Below, in pieces: positions 25,698 to 33,486 of a DNA stretch of 39,203 nucleotides. A model generated the notes under the pieces. The model had not been told where the DNA came from, did no database searches, and saw nothing but the letters and a program-made list of their open reading frames with translations. Origin of the DNA: an uncultured Collinsella sp. (GTDB taxonomy: Bacteria > Actinomycetota > Coriobacteriia > Coriobacteriales > Coriobacteriaceae); NCBI GenBank assembly GCA_937896835.1, contig CALBOJ010000079.1, positions 1 through 39,203 on the forward strand, in the 5' to 3' direction. Both the position numbers and the translations under genes were made by a program. Position 1 is the first letter of the stretch, and every line of letters begins with the position of its first letter.

Positions 25698-25750
25698 TGC
25701 AGGGGCGTTTAGAACAGGCTTCTCGCTCGCAGCTAGGCGCAGTCGCAAAA

Positions 25751-25872
25751 GTACAGGTTTTTGTATCTTTCGACAGACGACATTATACGAGCAATTAATC
25801 AGCGTTTGCCCAGATTACGCAAAATGTACTGCTAGTAGGTACATCTCCATACCCCTCTACAAAAACCTGTAC
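25751..25872. repeat. 15-bp inverted repeat flanking the capsule promoter (candidate invertible segment)
   Basis: GTACAGGTTTTTGTA at 25751-25765 is repeated exactly in inverse orientation at 25858-25872, enclosing 92 bp. The enclosed segment contains the only perfect TATAAT upstream of the NusG-like gene. The outer flanks keep partial similarity (A-rich then GTAC). The upstream arm lies before the transcription start, so the pair is not a simple RNA hairpin. Confidence 0.85.
25782..25810 (-). promoter_or_regulatory. Capsule operon promoter
   Basis: Perfect TATAAT at 25787-25782 on the minus strand; the -35 position (about 25810-25805, GCAAAC) is poor, suggesting activator dependence. The palindrome ATGTAC(N9)GTACAT at 25824-25844 lies just upstream. 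The predicted leader to the antiterminator ATG is about 115 bases. Confidence 0.6.
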
Positions 25873-25885
25873 CTTTTTGTGCAAC

Positions 25886-25917
25886 AAAAAAAGCCGCTCA
25901 ACCAGCGGCTTTTCTTA
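25886..25917. terminator. Bidirectional intrinsic terminator
   Basis: AAAAGCCGCT and AGCGGCTTTT (25889-25898 and 25904-25913) form a 10-bp stem with runs of A and T on both sides. It can end thrS transcription, and would also stop plus-strand transcription if the capsule promoter were inverted. Confidence 0.8.
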
Positions 25918-25924
25918 TTTTGTT

Positions 25925-25962
25925 AAGAAAAAGGCGACCGCCCTCTGTGGACGGTCGCCTTT
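25925..25962 (-). terminator. thrS intrinsic terminator
   Basis: The 11-bp stem AAAGGCGACCG/CGGTCGCCTTT (25930-25940 with 25952-25962) is followed by TTTTCTT on the minus strand. It begins 23 bp after the thrS stop and is the first of two tandem terminators. Confidence 0.88.
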
Positions 25963-25984
25963 GTTAATTGTTGTGAAGTTTGCC

Positions 25985-27748
25985 TTAGGCGCGGGTCTTG
26001 ATCTCCTCGGTCACCTTCGCAACAAACTCATCAACGCTCATCTGAACGGTCTCGTTGGAGCGATCGCGGACGGAGATGTTGCCGGCCTCGACCTCCTTCT
26101 CGCCCAGGATAAGCATGTAGGGTACGCGGTCAATGCTGCGAGCCTCGCGGATCTTGTAGCCGATCTTCTCGTCGCGGTCGTCGCAGACCACGCGAATGCC
26201 GGCCTCCTCAAGCTTGGCGCAGACCTCGTGGGCGTAGTCGCGGCTCTTCTCGGAAACCGGAAGTGCCTTGACCTGCACGGGAGCCAGCCAGGTGGGGAAC
26301 TTGCCCGCAAAGTGCTCGATCAGAATACCAATGAAGCGCTCGATGGAGCCAAAGCATACGCGGTGCAGCATGATGGGGCGCTTCTTGGTGCCGTCGGCGT
26401 CCACGTACTCCAGGTCAAAGTTGAGCGGCATCTGGAAGTCGAGCTGCACGGTACCGCACTGCCAGGTACGGCCGAGCGAGTCCTCCAGGTGGAAGTCGAT
26501 CTTGGGGCCGTAGAAGGCGCCGTCGCCCTCGTTGACCTCGTAGTCCATGCCCAGCTTCTCCAGAGCGGTGCGCAGGCCCTCCTCGGCGCGAGCCCAATCC
26601 TCGTCCGAACCCATAGAGTCGTCGGGGCGGGTGGAAAGCTCAACGTGGTATTTAAAGCCAAACTTCTGGTACACGGAGTCGATGAGGTTGACCACGCCCA
26701 CGATCTCGTCGGTCAGCTGGTCGGGACGCACAAACAGGTGGGCGTCGTCCTGGTTAAAGCAGCGCACGCGGAACAGGCCGTGCAGGGCGCCGCGAAGCTC
26801 GTGACGGTGCACCAGGCCAATCTCGCCGGCGCGAATGGGCAGCTCGCGATAGGAGTGCGGCTTGGAGGCGTACACCAGCACGCCGCCCGGGCAGTTCATG
26901 GGCTTAATGCAGTACTCTTCGTCGTCGATGACGGTGGAGTACATGTTGTCCTTGTAGTGGTCCCAGTGACCCGAGGTCTTCCACAGCTGCTTGTTCATGA
27001 TGAGCGGCGTGGAGATCTCCACGTAGCCGGCCTTGTGGTGGATCTCGCGCCAGTAGTCCAGCAGCGTGTTCTTAAGGATCATGCCGTTGGGCAGGAAGAA
27101 CGGGAAGCCGGGGGCCTCGTCGCGCATCATAAAGAGGTCCATCTCGCGGCCGATCTTGCGGTGGTCGCGCTTCTTGGCCTCCTCCAGCATGTGCATGTGC
27201 TCGTCGAGCTCTTCCTTGGTGGCAAAGGCGACGCCGTTGATGCGGGTGAGCATCTTGTTATCCTTGTCGCCCTTCCAGTAGGCGCCCGAGACGCCGGTGA
27301 GCTTAAAGGCCTTGAGGGCCTTGGTGTAGCAGATGTGGGGGCCGACACACATGTCGATGTAGTCGCCCTGCTGGTAGAAGGTAATGCGGGCGTCGTCGTC
27401 CAGGTCGCCGATGTGCTCGACCTTGTACTTCTCGCCGCGCTCCTCCATAAGGGCGATGGCCTCGGCGCGGGGCTTCTCATACACGGAAAACTTGAGGTTC
27501 TCCTTGACGATCTTCTTCATCTCGGCCTCGATCGCGGGGAAGTCGTCCTCGCTGATCTTGACGCCCTCGGGCAGGTCGACGTCGTAGTAAAAACCGTTGT
27601 CGGTCGCGGGACCGTAGGCAAAGTCGGCCTCGGGGTACAGGCGCTTGATGGCCTGCGCCATGATGTGCGCGGCGGAGTGGCGGATGACGTGCGTGACCTC
27701 GTCCTGCGGGAGCTCGGCCACCGAACCGTCATTGTAGAGTGCCTTCAT
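25985..27748 (-). CDS. thrS: Threonyl-tRNA synthetase, short form without TGS domain
   Basis: A 587-aa class II synthetase charging tRNA-Thr. The editing domain starts almost at the N-terminus: HSAAH (24-28) and CVGPH (C134, H138). The catalytic core shows MNCPGG (zinc Cys), the LFRVRCFNQDDAH motif 2 region and GSIERFIGILIEHFAGKFP (motif 3); the anticodon domain ends the protein. Typical bacterial ThrRS has about 640 residues with an N-terminal TGS domain of about 60, absent here. The ATG at 27748 has GGAG 11 bases upstream. Upstream codons to 27859 overlap the promoter, so the short form looks real. Confidence 0.95.
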   Translation of the reverse strand: MKALYNDGSVAELPQDEVTHVIRHSAAHIMAQAIKRLYPEADFAYGPATDNGFYYDVDLPEGVKISEDDFPAIEAEMKKIVKENLKFSVYEKPRAEAIALMEERGEKYKVEHIGDLDDDARITFYQQGDYIDMCVGPHICYTKALKAFKLTGVSGAYWKGDKDNKMLTRINGVAFATKEELDEHMHMLEEAKKRDHRKIGREMDLFMMRDEAPGFPFFLPNGMILKNTLLDYWREIHHKAGYVEISTPLIMNKQLWKTSGHWDHYKDNMYSTVIDDEEYCIKPMNCPGGVLVYASKPHSYRELPIRAGEIGLVHRHELRGALHGLFRVRCFNQDDAHLFVRPDQLTDEIVGVVNLIDSVYQKFGFKYHVELSTRPDDSMGSDEDWARAEEGLRTALEKLGMDYEVNEGDGAFYGPKIDFHLEDSLGRTWQCGTVQLDFQMPLNFDLEYVDADGTKKRPIMLHRVCFGSIERFIGILIEHFAGKFPTWLAPVQVKALPVSEKSRDYAHEVCAKLEEAGIRVVCDDRDEKIGYKIREARSIDRVPYMLILGEKEVEAGNISVRDRSNETVQMSVDEFVAKVTEEIKTRA

Positions 27749-27818
27749 GGGTATGTTTTCTCCTCTCGGATGCCTGATGCAAGTGCGTGCGATGCGCTCG
27801 GCGTTTTTGACTTGCATC

Positions 27819-27846
27819 ATTATAGGCAGGTTGCCTTGGTATACAA
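27819..27846 (-). promoter_or_regulatory. thrS promoter
   Basis: TTGTAT (27846-27841), a 16-bp spacer and perfect TATAAT (27824-27819) on the minus strand, about 70 bp before the ATG. No T-box features are seen in this short leader. Confidence 0.7.
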
Positions 27847-27847
27847 G

Positions 27848-27878
27848 CGCCCGCCGCACCTTAATGGCACGGCGGGCG
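27848..27878. terminator. GC-rich hairpin between the zinc-ribbon gene and thrS
   Basis: CGCCCGCCG and CGGCGGGCG pair over 9 bp with a 13-base loop. On the minus strand it lacks a U-run and abuts the thrS -35 box; on the plus strand ATTTTCT follows. Possibly a weak terminator for the upstream minus-strand gene. Confidence 0.4.
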
Positions 27879-27976
27879 ATTTTCTACGCATGCTTCATCG
27901 TATGGAGGCGGGTTGCGCGTGTGGCTTGCGGCGCGTGAGGCGCCCGTGGCTTGCGGCCGGCCCGGCGATGGATGCG

Positions 27977-28408
27977 TTACTGGATGCGAGTTCGGCAGTA
28001 GGGGCAGACCTTCCAGTGCGCATCGAGCGGGCGATGGCAGCTGGGGCACACGTTGCGAACCTGCGTATCGCACACCGGGCAGACGACGAAATCCTTCTCG
28101 ATGGGCGCGCCGCACTGCGGGCAGGTGCCGTACTGGGCAAGCTGGCGCTCGCGCAGGGCCATGTCCAGCTCCTGCTCCTCGCGGTCGGACGCGTAGGAGT
28201 GCGGGCGCAGGACCAGGTAGGCAATGAGGCCCACAAACGGGATGAGGGCGATGATGCCCCATGCCACGTAGGCGCTGGCGCCGCGGCGGCGAGCGTCGAT
28301 GAACACATAGACGACCGACAGCACATACAGGGCGATGATAAAGCCAACGAAGGCATAGACGATGCCCATAAGCTGCGGCGACATGAGCTCGGAGATGTAC
28401 TTGGACAT
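27977..28408 (-). CDS. Membrane protein with PLDc_N-like segment and two double zinc ribbons
   Basis: A 143-aa protein. Two membrane helices (about 14-36 and 46-67) form a PLDc_N-like unit: VAWGIIALIPFVGLIAYLVL is typical. The C-terminal cytoplasmic tail has four CxxC knuckles: C96/C99, C110/C113, C121/C124 and C135/C138. A single-gene unit; function unknown, as for most members. No partner is evident from context. Confidence 0.75.
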   Translation of the reverse strand: MSKYISELMSPQLMGIVYAFVGFIIALYVLSVVYVFIDARRRGASAYVAWGIIALIPFVGLIAYLVLRPHSYASDREEQELDMALRERQLAQYGTCPQCGAPIEKDFVVCPVCDTQVRNVCPSCHRPLDAHWKVCPYCRTRIQ

Positions 28409-28508
28409 TGAGGTGTACCTTTCGGAATATTTATAGTTCGGTCAAGTTTACCACGGGGTTTGTTTATATGGGACCACGGCTAGGCGCGGGGCTGGCGCGG
28501 ACACAAAC

Positions 28509-28726
28509 ATCTCAATCTGTAACAGGTGGGAGTGGAATCCGGGTCTAGATGTTACAGATCGAGACAAACGGAGGACCCTCCAGATTAACGTCTCAATCTG
28601 TAACATCTGGGACCAAAACCTTCCCTTTGTTGTTACAAATCGAGACATTCAAAATCCGCCGGAAGGTTTGTCTTGATCTGTAACATCTGGAACCCAAATC
28701 CTCGTCTAACTGTTACAGATCGAGAC
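28509..28726. repeat. Array of six 16-mers in alternating orientation, three 57-bp palindromic units
   Basis: Units at 28509-28565, 28590-28646 and 28670-28726 are each exactly 57 bp: a 16-bp arm near GTCTCAATCTGTAACA, a 25-bp loop and its inverse near TGTTACAGATCGAGAC. Units are separated by 24 and 23 bp. Arm starts are 28509, 28550, 28590, 28631, 28670 and 28711, a steady 39-41-bp period. Loops of units 2 and 3 are partly alike. No cas gene is nearby. Confidence 0.9.
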
Positions 28727-28863
28727 GAACGTTTGCCGTAGCTGTCGGCAGACGAGGCCAACATCTGTGCCGGGTCTCACCTCGTCTGCCGTTGGCGGGT
28801 GTTGCGGGGCTGTTCGCCGCATTGCCGCCGCACTGGGGATGTGCAGGCCGTAGGATAGTCTTA

Positions 28864-28878
28864 TTGACAGCCTGTCAA
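28864..28878. promoter_or_regulatory. Operator-like palindrome upstream of the glycerol-3-phosphate operon
   Basis: TTGACAGCCTGTCAA is a perfect 7-1-7 palindrome 17 bp before the GTG of the first gene. A TAGGAT/TAGTCT-like -10 lies just upstream (28851-28861). It probably binds a repressor for this operon. Confidence 0.5.
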
Positions 28879-28895
28879 CTCATCTGGGAGGCACC

Positions 28896-30359
28896 GTGGC
28901 AGAAACGTTTGATATCGCGATTGTGGGCGCCGGCATCACCGGGTGCGCCATCGCGCGGCAGCTCGCGCGCTATGACCTGTCCATATGCGTGGTCGAGGCG
29001 GCCAACGACATTGCGCTGGGCGCCTCGAAGGCCAACGGCGGCCTGGTTCACGCCGGCTACGATCCGGCTCCGGGAACCGTAAAGGCGCAGGTCAACGCCC
29101 GCGGCTGCGAGCTATATGGCACGTGGGCCCAGGAGCTGGGATTTTTGTTCCGCCGCACCGGGTCAATGGTGCTGGGGTTTAACGACGAAGACCGCGCACA
29201 CCTGGAGAAGCTGCGCCAGAATGGCCTGGCCAACGACGTGTCCGAGCTGTCGATTATCGGCCCCGAACGTATCCGCGAGCTGGAACCGCGTGCCAGCGCC
29301 GACGCAACATGCGCGTTGTGGTGCCCTTCGACCGGTTACGTCGACCCGTTTGAAGTGGCCATCGCCGCGCTGGAGAACGCGGTCGCCAACGGCGTGACGT
29401 TTATGCGCTCCGCGCCGGTGAAGGCGATTGAGGTTACAGGCAGCGAGGCAACCGACGGGGCTGCACGCTTTACACTGGCAACGCCCGCCGGCAATGTGCG
29501 CTGCCGTTACTTGATCAACGCCGCGGGCAACGGTGCCGCGGATATCTCGCACATGGCGGGCGCCGAGGAGTTCCAGATGGTCTGGCGCCAGGGCAACATC
29601 GTAGTGCTGGACAAGGAGCCGCGTGCGCTCATGCCGCTCTACCCCGTTCCCACGCCAGTTTCCAAGGGCGTTATCGTCACGGGCACCGTACATGGTAACA
29701 CCGTGATCACCGCGACCGCTGCCGTGCGCGAGCCCGGCGACACGCAGACCTACGCTGCCGATGTCAACGCGCTGCTGAGCGGTGCGCGCAAGCTGGTGCC
29801 CGATCTGGACACGCGCCGTGTGGTGCGCGCGTTTGCCGGCGGGCGTCCGGTCATAAAGGGGACGAACGACTTTCTTATTGGGCAGTCCGCCGTGGTGCCA
29901 GGCCTATTCCAGGCGGCGGGCATTCAGTCGCCGGGCGTGGCGAGCGCGCCAGCCATCGCCGAGCGCATGGAGCAGATCTTGCGCGATGCCGGTGTTGCCC
30001 TGCACGAGCGGCCCGACTGGGATCCCGTCCGCCACGCGCCGGACGACTTTGACCGCGCGCCGCTTGCGCGCAAGGAAGAGCTGATCGAGTCCGACCCCGC
30101 GTGGGGGCAGATTGTCTGCCGCTGCGAGACGGTGCCCGAAGCCGAGATTGTGACCGCGATTCGACGCCGCCCAGGTGCGGTTTCGGTCGAAGGCGTCAAG
30201 CGCCGCTGCCGCGCGGGCATGGGCCGCTGCCAGAGCGGCTTTTGCCAGAGCCGCGTAGTGGCGATCCTAGCGCGCGAGCTGGGCTGCGACCCCAGCGAGG
30301 TGCTGTTGGAGGACGCTGGCTCATGGCTCGTTGAGGGACCTTTGAAGGGGGTGCGCTAG
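28896..30359 (+). CDS. glpA: Anaerobic glycerol-3-phosphate dehydrogenase-type FAD oxidoreductase with [2Fe-2S] domain
   Basis: A 487-aa flavoprotein of the DAO/GlpA family. FAD-binding GAGITG (11-16) and the GASKANGGLVHAGYDP substrate/FAD region are intact. The C-terminal BFD-like iron-sulphur domain has Cys408, Cys410, Cys438, Cys445 and Cys450 (CRCETV and RRCRAGMGRCQSGFC). GTG start at 28896 with GGGAGG upstream. It would oxidise glycerol-3-phosphate to dihydroxyacetone phosphate, passing electrons via the two downstream partners. The family also includes hydroxyglutarate-oxidase-like enzymes, so the substrate is inferred from the three-gene context. Confidence 0.78.
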   Translation: MAETFDIAIVGAGITGCAIARQLARYDLSICVVEAANDIALGASKANGGLVHAGYDPAPGTVKAQVNARGCELYGTWAQELGFLFRRTGSMVLGFNDEDRAHLEKLRQNGLANDVSELSIIGPERIRELEPRASADATCALWCPSTGYVDPFEVAIAALENAVANGVTFMRSAPVKAIEVTGSEATDGAARFTLATPAGNVRCRYLINAAGNGAADISHMAGAEEFQMVWRQGNIVVLDKEPRALMPLYPVPTPVSKGVIVTGTVHGNTVITATAAVREPGDTQTYAADVNALLSGARKLVPDLDTRRVVRAFAGGRPVIKGTNDFLIGQSAVVPGLFQAAGIQSPGVASAPAIAERMEQILRDAGVALHERPDWDPVRHAPDDFDRAPLARKEELIESDPAWGQIVCRCETVPEAEIVTAIRRRPGAVSVEGVKRRCRAGMGRCQSGFCQSRVVAILARELGCDPSEVLLEDAGSWLVEGPLKGVR

Positions 30360-30360
30360 G

Positions 30361-31707
30361 ATGGCGGAATTCAAATCGAGCGCGATTGATAGCGATGACG
30401 TTGAGTCCGTGGCAACGCAGGCGTTCGACGTGGTCGTTATCGGCGGCGGACCTGCCGGCATGGCGGCCGCGCTTGCCGCGCACAAGGCCGGCGCACGCGT
30501 GGCCATCGTGGAGCGCGAGCAGCACCTGGGCGGCATCCTCCGCCAGTGTATCCACCCCGGCTTTGGCCTGTCGCACTTTAAACAGGAGCTCACCGGTCCC
30601 GAGTACGCGCAGCGCTTTATCGACCAGGTGCATGCAACCGATATTGCGCTGTTCCTGAACAGCATGGTGATTGGGATTGATTCAGGCGAGCCTGCGGAAG
30701 ACACCGCGGTCCACACCGTCACGCTCATGAGCCCCACCGGCATGCTGCAGCTCACCGGACGGGCGGTCGTCCTTGCCATGGGTTGCCGCGAGCGTACCCG
30801 CAGCGAGATCAAGACCCCCGGCAGCCGTCCCGCTGGCGTGTTTACGGCCGGCCTGGCGCAGCGATACATCAATATCGAAAACCTCAAGCCCGGCTCGCGT
30901 GCCGTCATTTTGGGCTCGGGCGATATCGGGCTGATCATGGCGCGCCGCTGCACGCTCGAGGGGATTTCGGTCGAGGGCGTGTACGAGCTCATGCCGTACG
31001 CCAACGGCCTGCGCCGCAATGTGAAGAACTGCCTGGACGACTTTGACATTCCGCTGCACCTGTCCACCACGGTCACGCGCGTGATCGGGCACGACCGCGT
31101 GGAGGCCGTCGAGGTAAGCCAGGTCGACGAGCGCCTGGCGTCCATTGCCGGGACCGAGCGCATCGTTCCGTGCGACACGCTGCTGCTTTCGGTGGGATTG
31201 ATTCCCGAGAACGAGCTTTCGGTTGCCGCGGGCGTGGAGCTTGACCCACGCACGCGCGGCGCCGTGGTGGACCAGAGCCTCCAGACAGGCGTGCCGGGTA
31301 TCTTTGCCTGTGGCAACGTGCTGCACGTGCACGACCTGGCCGACAACGTGACGACCGAATCCGAGAGGGCTGGCGCAGCTGCAGCGGCGTACGCGCTGGG
31401 GGCTGGCGCGGGCGTCGTTCCGGACTGCGAGCTCACCGTCTCCCCTGCCGGCATTGCGGGATACGCGCTGCCGGGACGCATTACGGCTGTGACGCTCACC
31501 AAGCTTAACTTCCGCGTGCGGCGGCCAGTTGATACCGCCCGCGTGAGAATCTTGGCCGACGGCGAGGAACTGTTCGCCGGCAAGGTTCGCGCGTTTAAGC
31601 CGAGCGTTATGGAAAGTTTCCCACTGCCGGCAAAGGCGATTCAGCGCGCGCTCGACCTGGGTGCCAGCGGGATTGTCCTGTCCGTCGATCCCGTTGAGGA
31701 GGCATAG
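30361..31707 (+). CDS. FAD/NAD(P)-binding oxidoreductase, partner of GlpA-like protein
   Basis: A 448-aa two-Rossmann flavoprotein. GGGPAGMAAA (28-37) binds FAD; EQHLGGILRQCIHPGFG, AMGCRERTR and VILGSGDIGLIMARR (second dinucleotide fold) follow, and VPGIFACGN closes the FAD fold. This is the second subunit of the three-gene GlpA/FAD-oxidoreductase/DUF1667 operons of anaerobes, likely shuttling electrons between the flavoprotein and NAD(P) or quinone. It begins one base after the upstream stop codon. Confidence 0.8.
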   Translation: MAEFKSSAIDSDDVESVATQAFDVVVIGGGPAGMAAALAAHKAGARVAIVEREQHLGGILRQCIHPGFGLSHFKQELTGPEYAQRFIDQVHATDIALFLNSMVIGIDSGEPAEDTAVHTVTLMSPTGMLQLTGRAVVLAMGCRERTRSEIKTPGSRPAGVFTAGLAQRYINIENLKPGSRAVILGSGDIGLIMARRCTLEGISVEGVYELMPYANGLRRNVKNCLDDFDIPLHLSTTVTRVIGHDRVEAVEVSQVDERLASIAGTERIVPCDTLLLSVGLIPENELSVAAGVELDPRTRGAVVDQSLQTGVPGIFACGNVLHVHDLADNVTTESERAGAAAAAYALGAGAGVVPDCELTVSPAGIAGYALPGRITAVTLTKLNFRVRRPVDTARVRILADGEELFAGKVRAFKPSVMESFPLPAKAIQRALDLGASGIVLSVDPVEEA

Positions 31708-31710
31708 CTC

Positions 31711-32121
31711 ATGAGCAAGAATGCGACCGAGACCTTGCAGTTCAACTGCACCACCTGCCCATCCGAGTGCCTCCTGACCGTAGAGGTGGAGCGCGACGCA
31801 AATGGCGCCGTGGTGGAAGTTCGCTCCGTGACCGGCAACAACTGCCCGCGCGGCGATAAGTTCGCACATCAGGAGCTCACCTGCCCCATGCGCGTGCTCA
31901 CGACGACCGTGGCCGTCTCCGGCGGCGACGAAGTCCTGCTCCCCGTGCGCACGGCCGAAGCCATCCCGCTGGCACTCCACGCCCAAGCCATGGACCTCAT
32001 CCGCGGCGTGGTCGTCGAGGCCCCCATCCGCATGGGCGACGTCGTGCTGGAAGATCTTCTCGGCACCAACATTGACCTAGTCGCCAGCATGAACATCGAC
32101 CGAGCCCAAGTAGCTAATTAG
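31711..32121 (+). CDS. DUF1667 cysteine-rich protein
   Basis: A 136-aa small protein with CTTCPSEC (C13, C16, C20), NNCPRG and a further TCPM cysteine: the conserved pattern of DUF1667, likely an iron-sulphur or metal site. Third gene of the operon, start three bases after the preceding TAG with GAGGAGG upstream. Encoded almost always next to the two flavoproteins, so an electron-transfer subunit is likely. Confidence 0.82.
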   Translation: MSKNATETLQFNCTTCPSECLLTVEVERDANGAVVEVRSVTGNNCPRGDKFAHQELTCPMRVLTTTVAVSGGDEVLLPVRTAEAIPLALHAQAMDLIRGVVVEAPIRMGDVVLEDLLGTNIDLVASMNIDRAQVAN

Positions 32122-32169
32122 GGACGGAGCTCTTTTAGCTACTCCACCATCCGCCCGGTCCTCCTCCGC

Positions 32170-32236
32170 AGTTGCGGTGAAATACGGACTGTTTTATGGC
32201 TTCAGGCCGCTAAACAGTCCGTATTTCACCGCAACT
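32170..32236. repeat. 67-bp palindromic element, copy 1
   Basis: A 25-bp perfect inverted repeat (32170-32194 with 32212-32236) around a 17-bp loop. Arms read AGTTGCGGTGAAATACGGAC onward. It lies between the DUF1667 gene and the M24 peptidase; a second copy lies on the other side of the peptidase. Confidence 0.92.
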
Positions 32237-32258
32237 TATGAGGGCGCGCATGGGATGC

Positions 32259-32310
32259 AAAGGAGTGTCCCTAGGTGCCGGCATAAAAGGAACGTCCCTA
32301 TGTGCCGGGC
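32259..32310 (+). repeat. 26-bp imperfect tandem duplication before the peptidase gene
   Basis: Two adjacent 26-bp units share AAAGGA..GTCCCTA.GTGCCGG. A related AAAGGGGCTGTCCCTTTGCC occurs in the hairpin at 33442-33472 after the same gene. Confidence 0.7.
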
Positions 32311-32349
32311 TTGGGATACCATGGTGGCAGCCTAGCGAAAGGATATTTC

Positions 32350-33438
32350 ATGGCACATGTCGATGACCAGCGTGTGGCACGCGTGCTCGATGCGCTCGAG
32401 TCTCAGCACCCCGGTGCGCAGCTGCTCGTAAACGACCCGTGGTCGATCTATTACCTGACCGGCTTTTATGCCGATATGTTCGAGCGTTTTTGCGGCGTGC
32501 TGCTCGCGCGCGATTGCGAGCCCGTGATCATGGTCAACGCCTTACATCAGCTGCCCGAGTACGACAATGCCCGCGTCGCCTACCACACCGATACCGATAT
32601 CGTGACCGACGCCATCGCGAGTGAGATCGACCCAGCCAAGCCGCTTGGCATCGACACCGTCATGCGTTCCGGCTTTTTGATGCCGCTCATGGAGCGCCAC
32701 GCCGCAAGCGAGTTTTTCCTGGGTGACTTTGCCGTCACCGCCGCACGCACCTACAAGGATGCCGCCGAGCAGGAGCTTATGCGCGTGTCCTCGGCCGCTA
32801 ACGACGCCGTGATGGCCGATGCGATCAAGCTCGTCCACGAAGGCGTGACGGAACGCGAAATTGCCGACCAAATACTCGGCCTGTACCGCAAGCACGGCTG
32901 CGAGGACTTTAGCTTTCCGCCGATCGTGAGCTTTGGCGCCAACGCCGGCGACCCGCATCACGAACCCGACGACACCGTACTCAAGCGTGGCGACGTGGTG
33001 CTGTTCGACATTGGCGGACGGCATCGCAACTACTGCTCGGACATGACGCGCACGTTCTTTTGGGGCGAGCCGGACGAGGAGACAACACACATCTACGATA
33101 TCGTACGCCGTGCCAACGAGGCCGCCGAAGCACTCATCGCACCGGGCGTGCGCATGTGCGACCTGGACCGCGCCGCACGCGATGTGATCGAGGACGCAGG
33201 CTATGGCAAATACTTTACACATCGCCTGGGCCACTCGATTGGTCTGCAGGACCACGAGCCGGGCGACGTCTCGCTCGTCAACGAGCAGGTCGTAGAGCCT
33301 GGCATGACGTTCTCAATCGAGCCGGGCATCTACCTCCCCGGCCGCACCGGCGTCCGCATTGAGGACCTTGCCCTGGTCACCGAGAACGGCGTCGAGATCC
33401 TCAACGCCTACCCCCACGATCCGGTCCGCCTAGACTAG
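32350..33438 (+). CDS. M24 family Xaa-Pro peptidase
   Basis: A 362-aa cytoplasmic metallopeptidase cleaving Xaa-Pro dipeptides or N-terminal Xaa-Pro. The creatinase-like N-domain spans about 1-125 and the pita-bread domain about 130-360. Metal ligands are seen in LFDIGG (Asp), YCSDMTRTF (Asp), THRLGHSIGL (His), FSIEPGIY (Glu) and RIEDLAL (Glu). The ATG at 32350 has GAAAGGA six bases upstream; an earlier ATG at 32302 lies in the tandem repeat. PepP or PepQ cannot be told apart by eye. Confidence 0.9.
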   Translation: MAHVDDQRVARVLDALESQHPGAQLLVNDPWSIYYLTGFYADMFERFCGVLLARDCEPVIMVNALHQLPEYDNARVAYHTDTDIVTDAIASEIDPAKPLGIDTVMRSGFLMPLMERHAASEFFLGDFAVTAARTYKDAAEQELMRVSSAANDAVMADAIKLVHEGVTEREIADQILGLYRKHGCEDFSFPPIVSFGANAGDPHHEPDDTVLKRGDVVLFDIGGRHRNYCSDMTRTFFWGEPDEETTHIYDIVRRANEAAEALIAPGVRMCDLDRAARDVIEDAGYGKYFTHRLGHSIGLQDHEPGDVSLVNEQVVEPGMTFSIEPGIYLPGRTGVRIEDLALVTENGVEILNAYPHDPVRLD

Positions 33439-33441
33439 GCA

Positions 33442-33472
33442 ATGCGGCAAAGGGGCTGTCCCTTTGCCGCAT
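33442..33472 (+). terminator. Hairpin directly after the M24 peptidase gene
   Basis: A 13-bp perfect stem, ATGCGGCAAAGGG with CCCTTTGCCGCAT, and a 5-base loop, starting 3 bp after the stop codon. No U-run follows, so it may be mRNA-stabilising rather than a true terminator. Confidence 0.55.
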
Positions 33473-33486
33473 CCTGCCAACGATTC

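Noticed and set aside
25877..28411. Long plus-strand open frame opposite thrS and the zinc-ribbon gene
   Set aside because: It is the antisense frame of high-GC genes, with Val/Leu/His-rich composition and no domain; thrS is certain on the other strand. The same applies to long frames opposite valS (36037-38193), pelA (1726-3282) and pelD (3908-5512).
28509..28726. CRISPR array
   Set aside because: Repeats are only 16 bp, alternate in orientation, the intervening loops resemble one another, and no cas gene is present.
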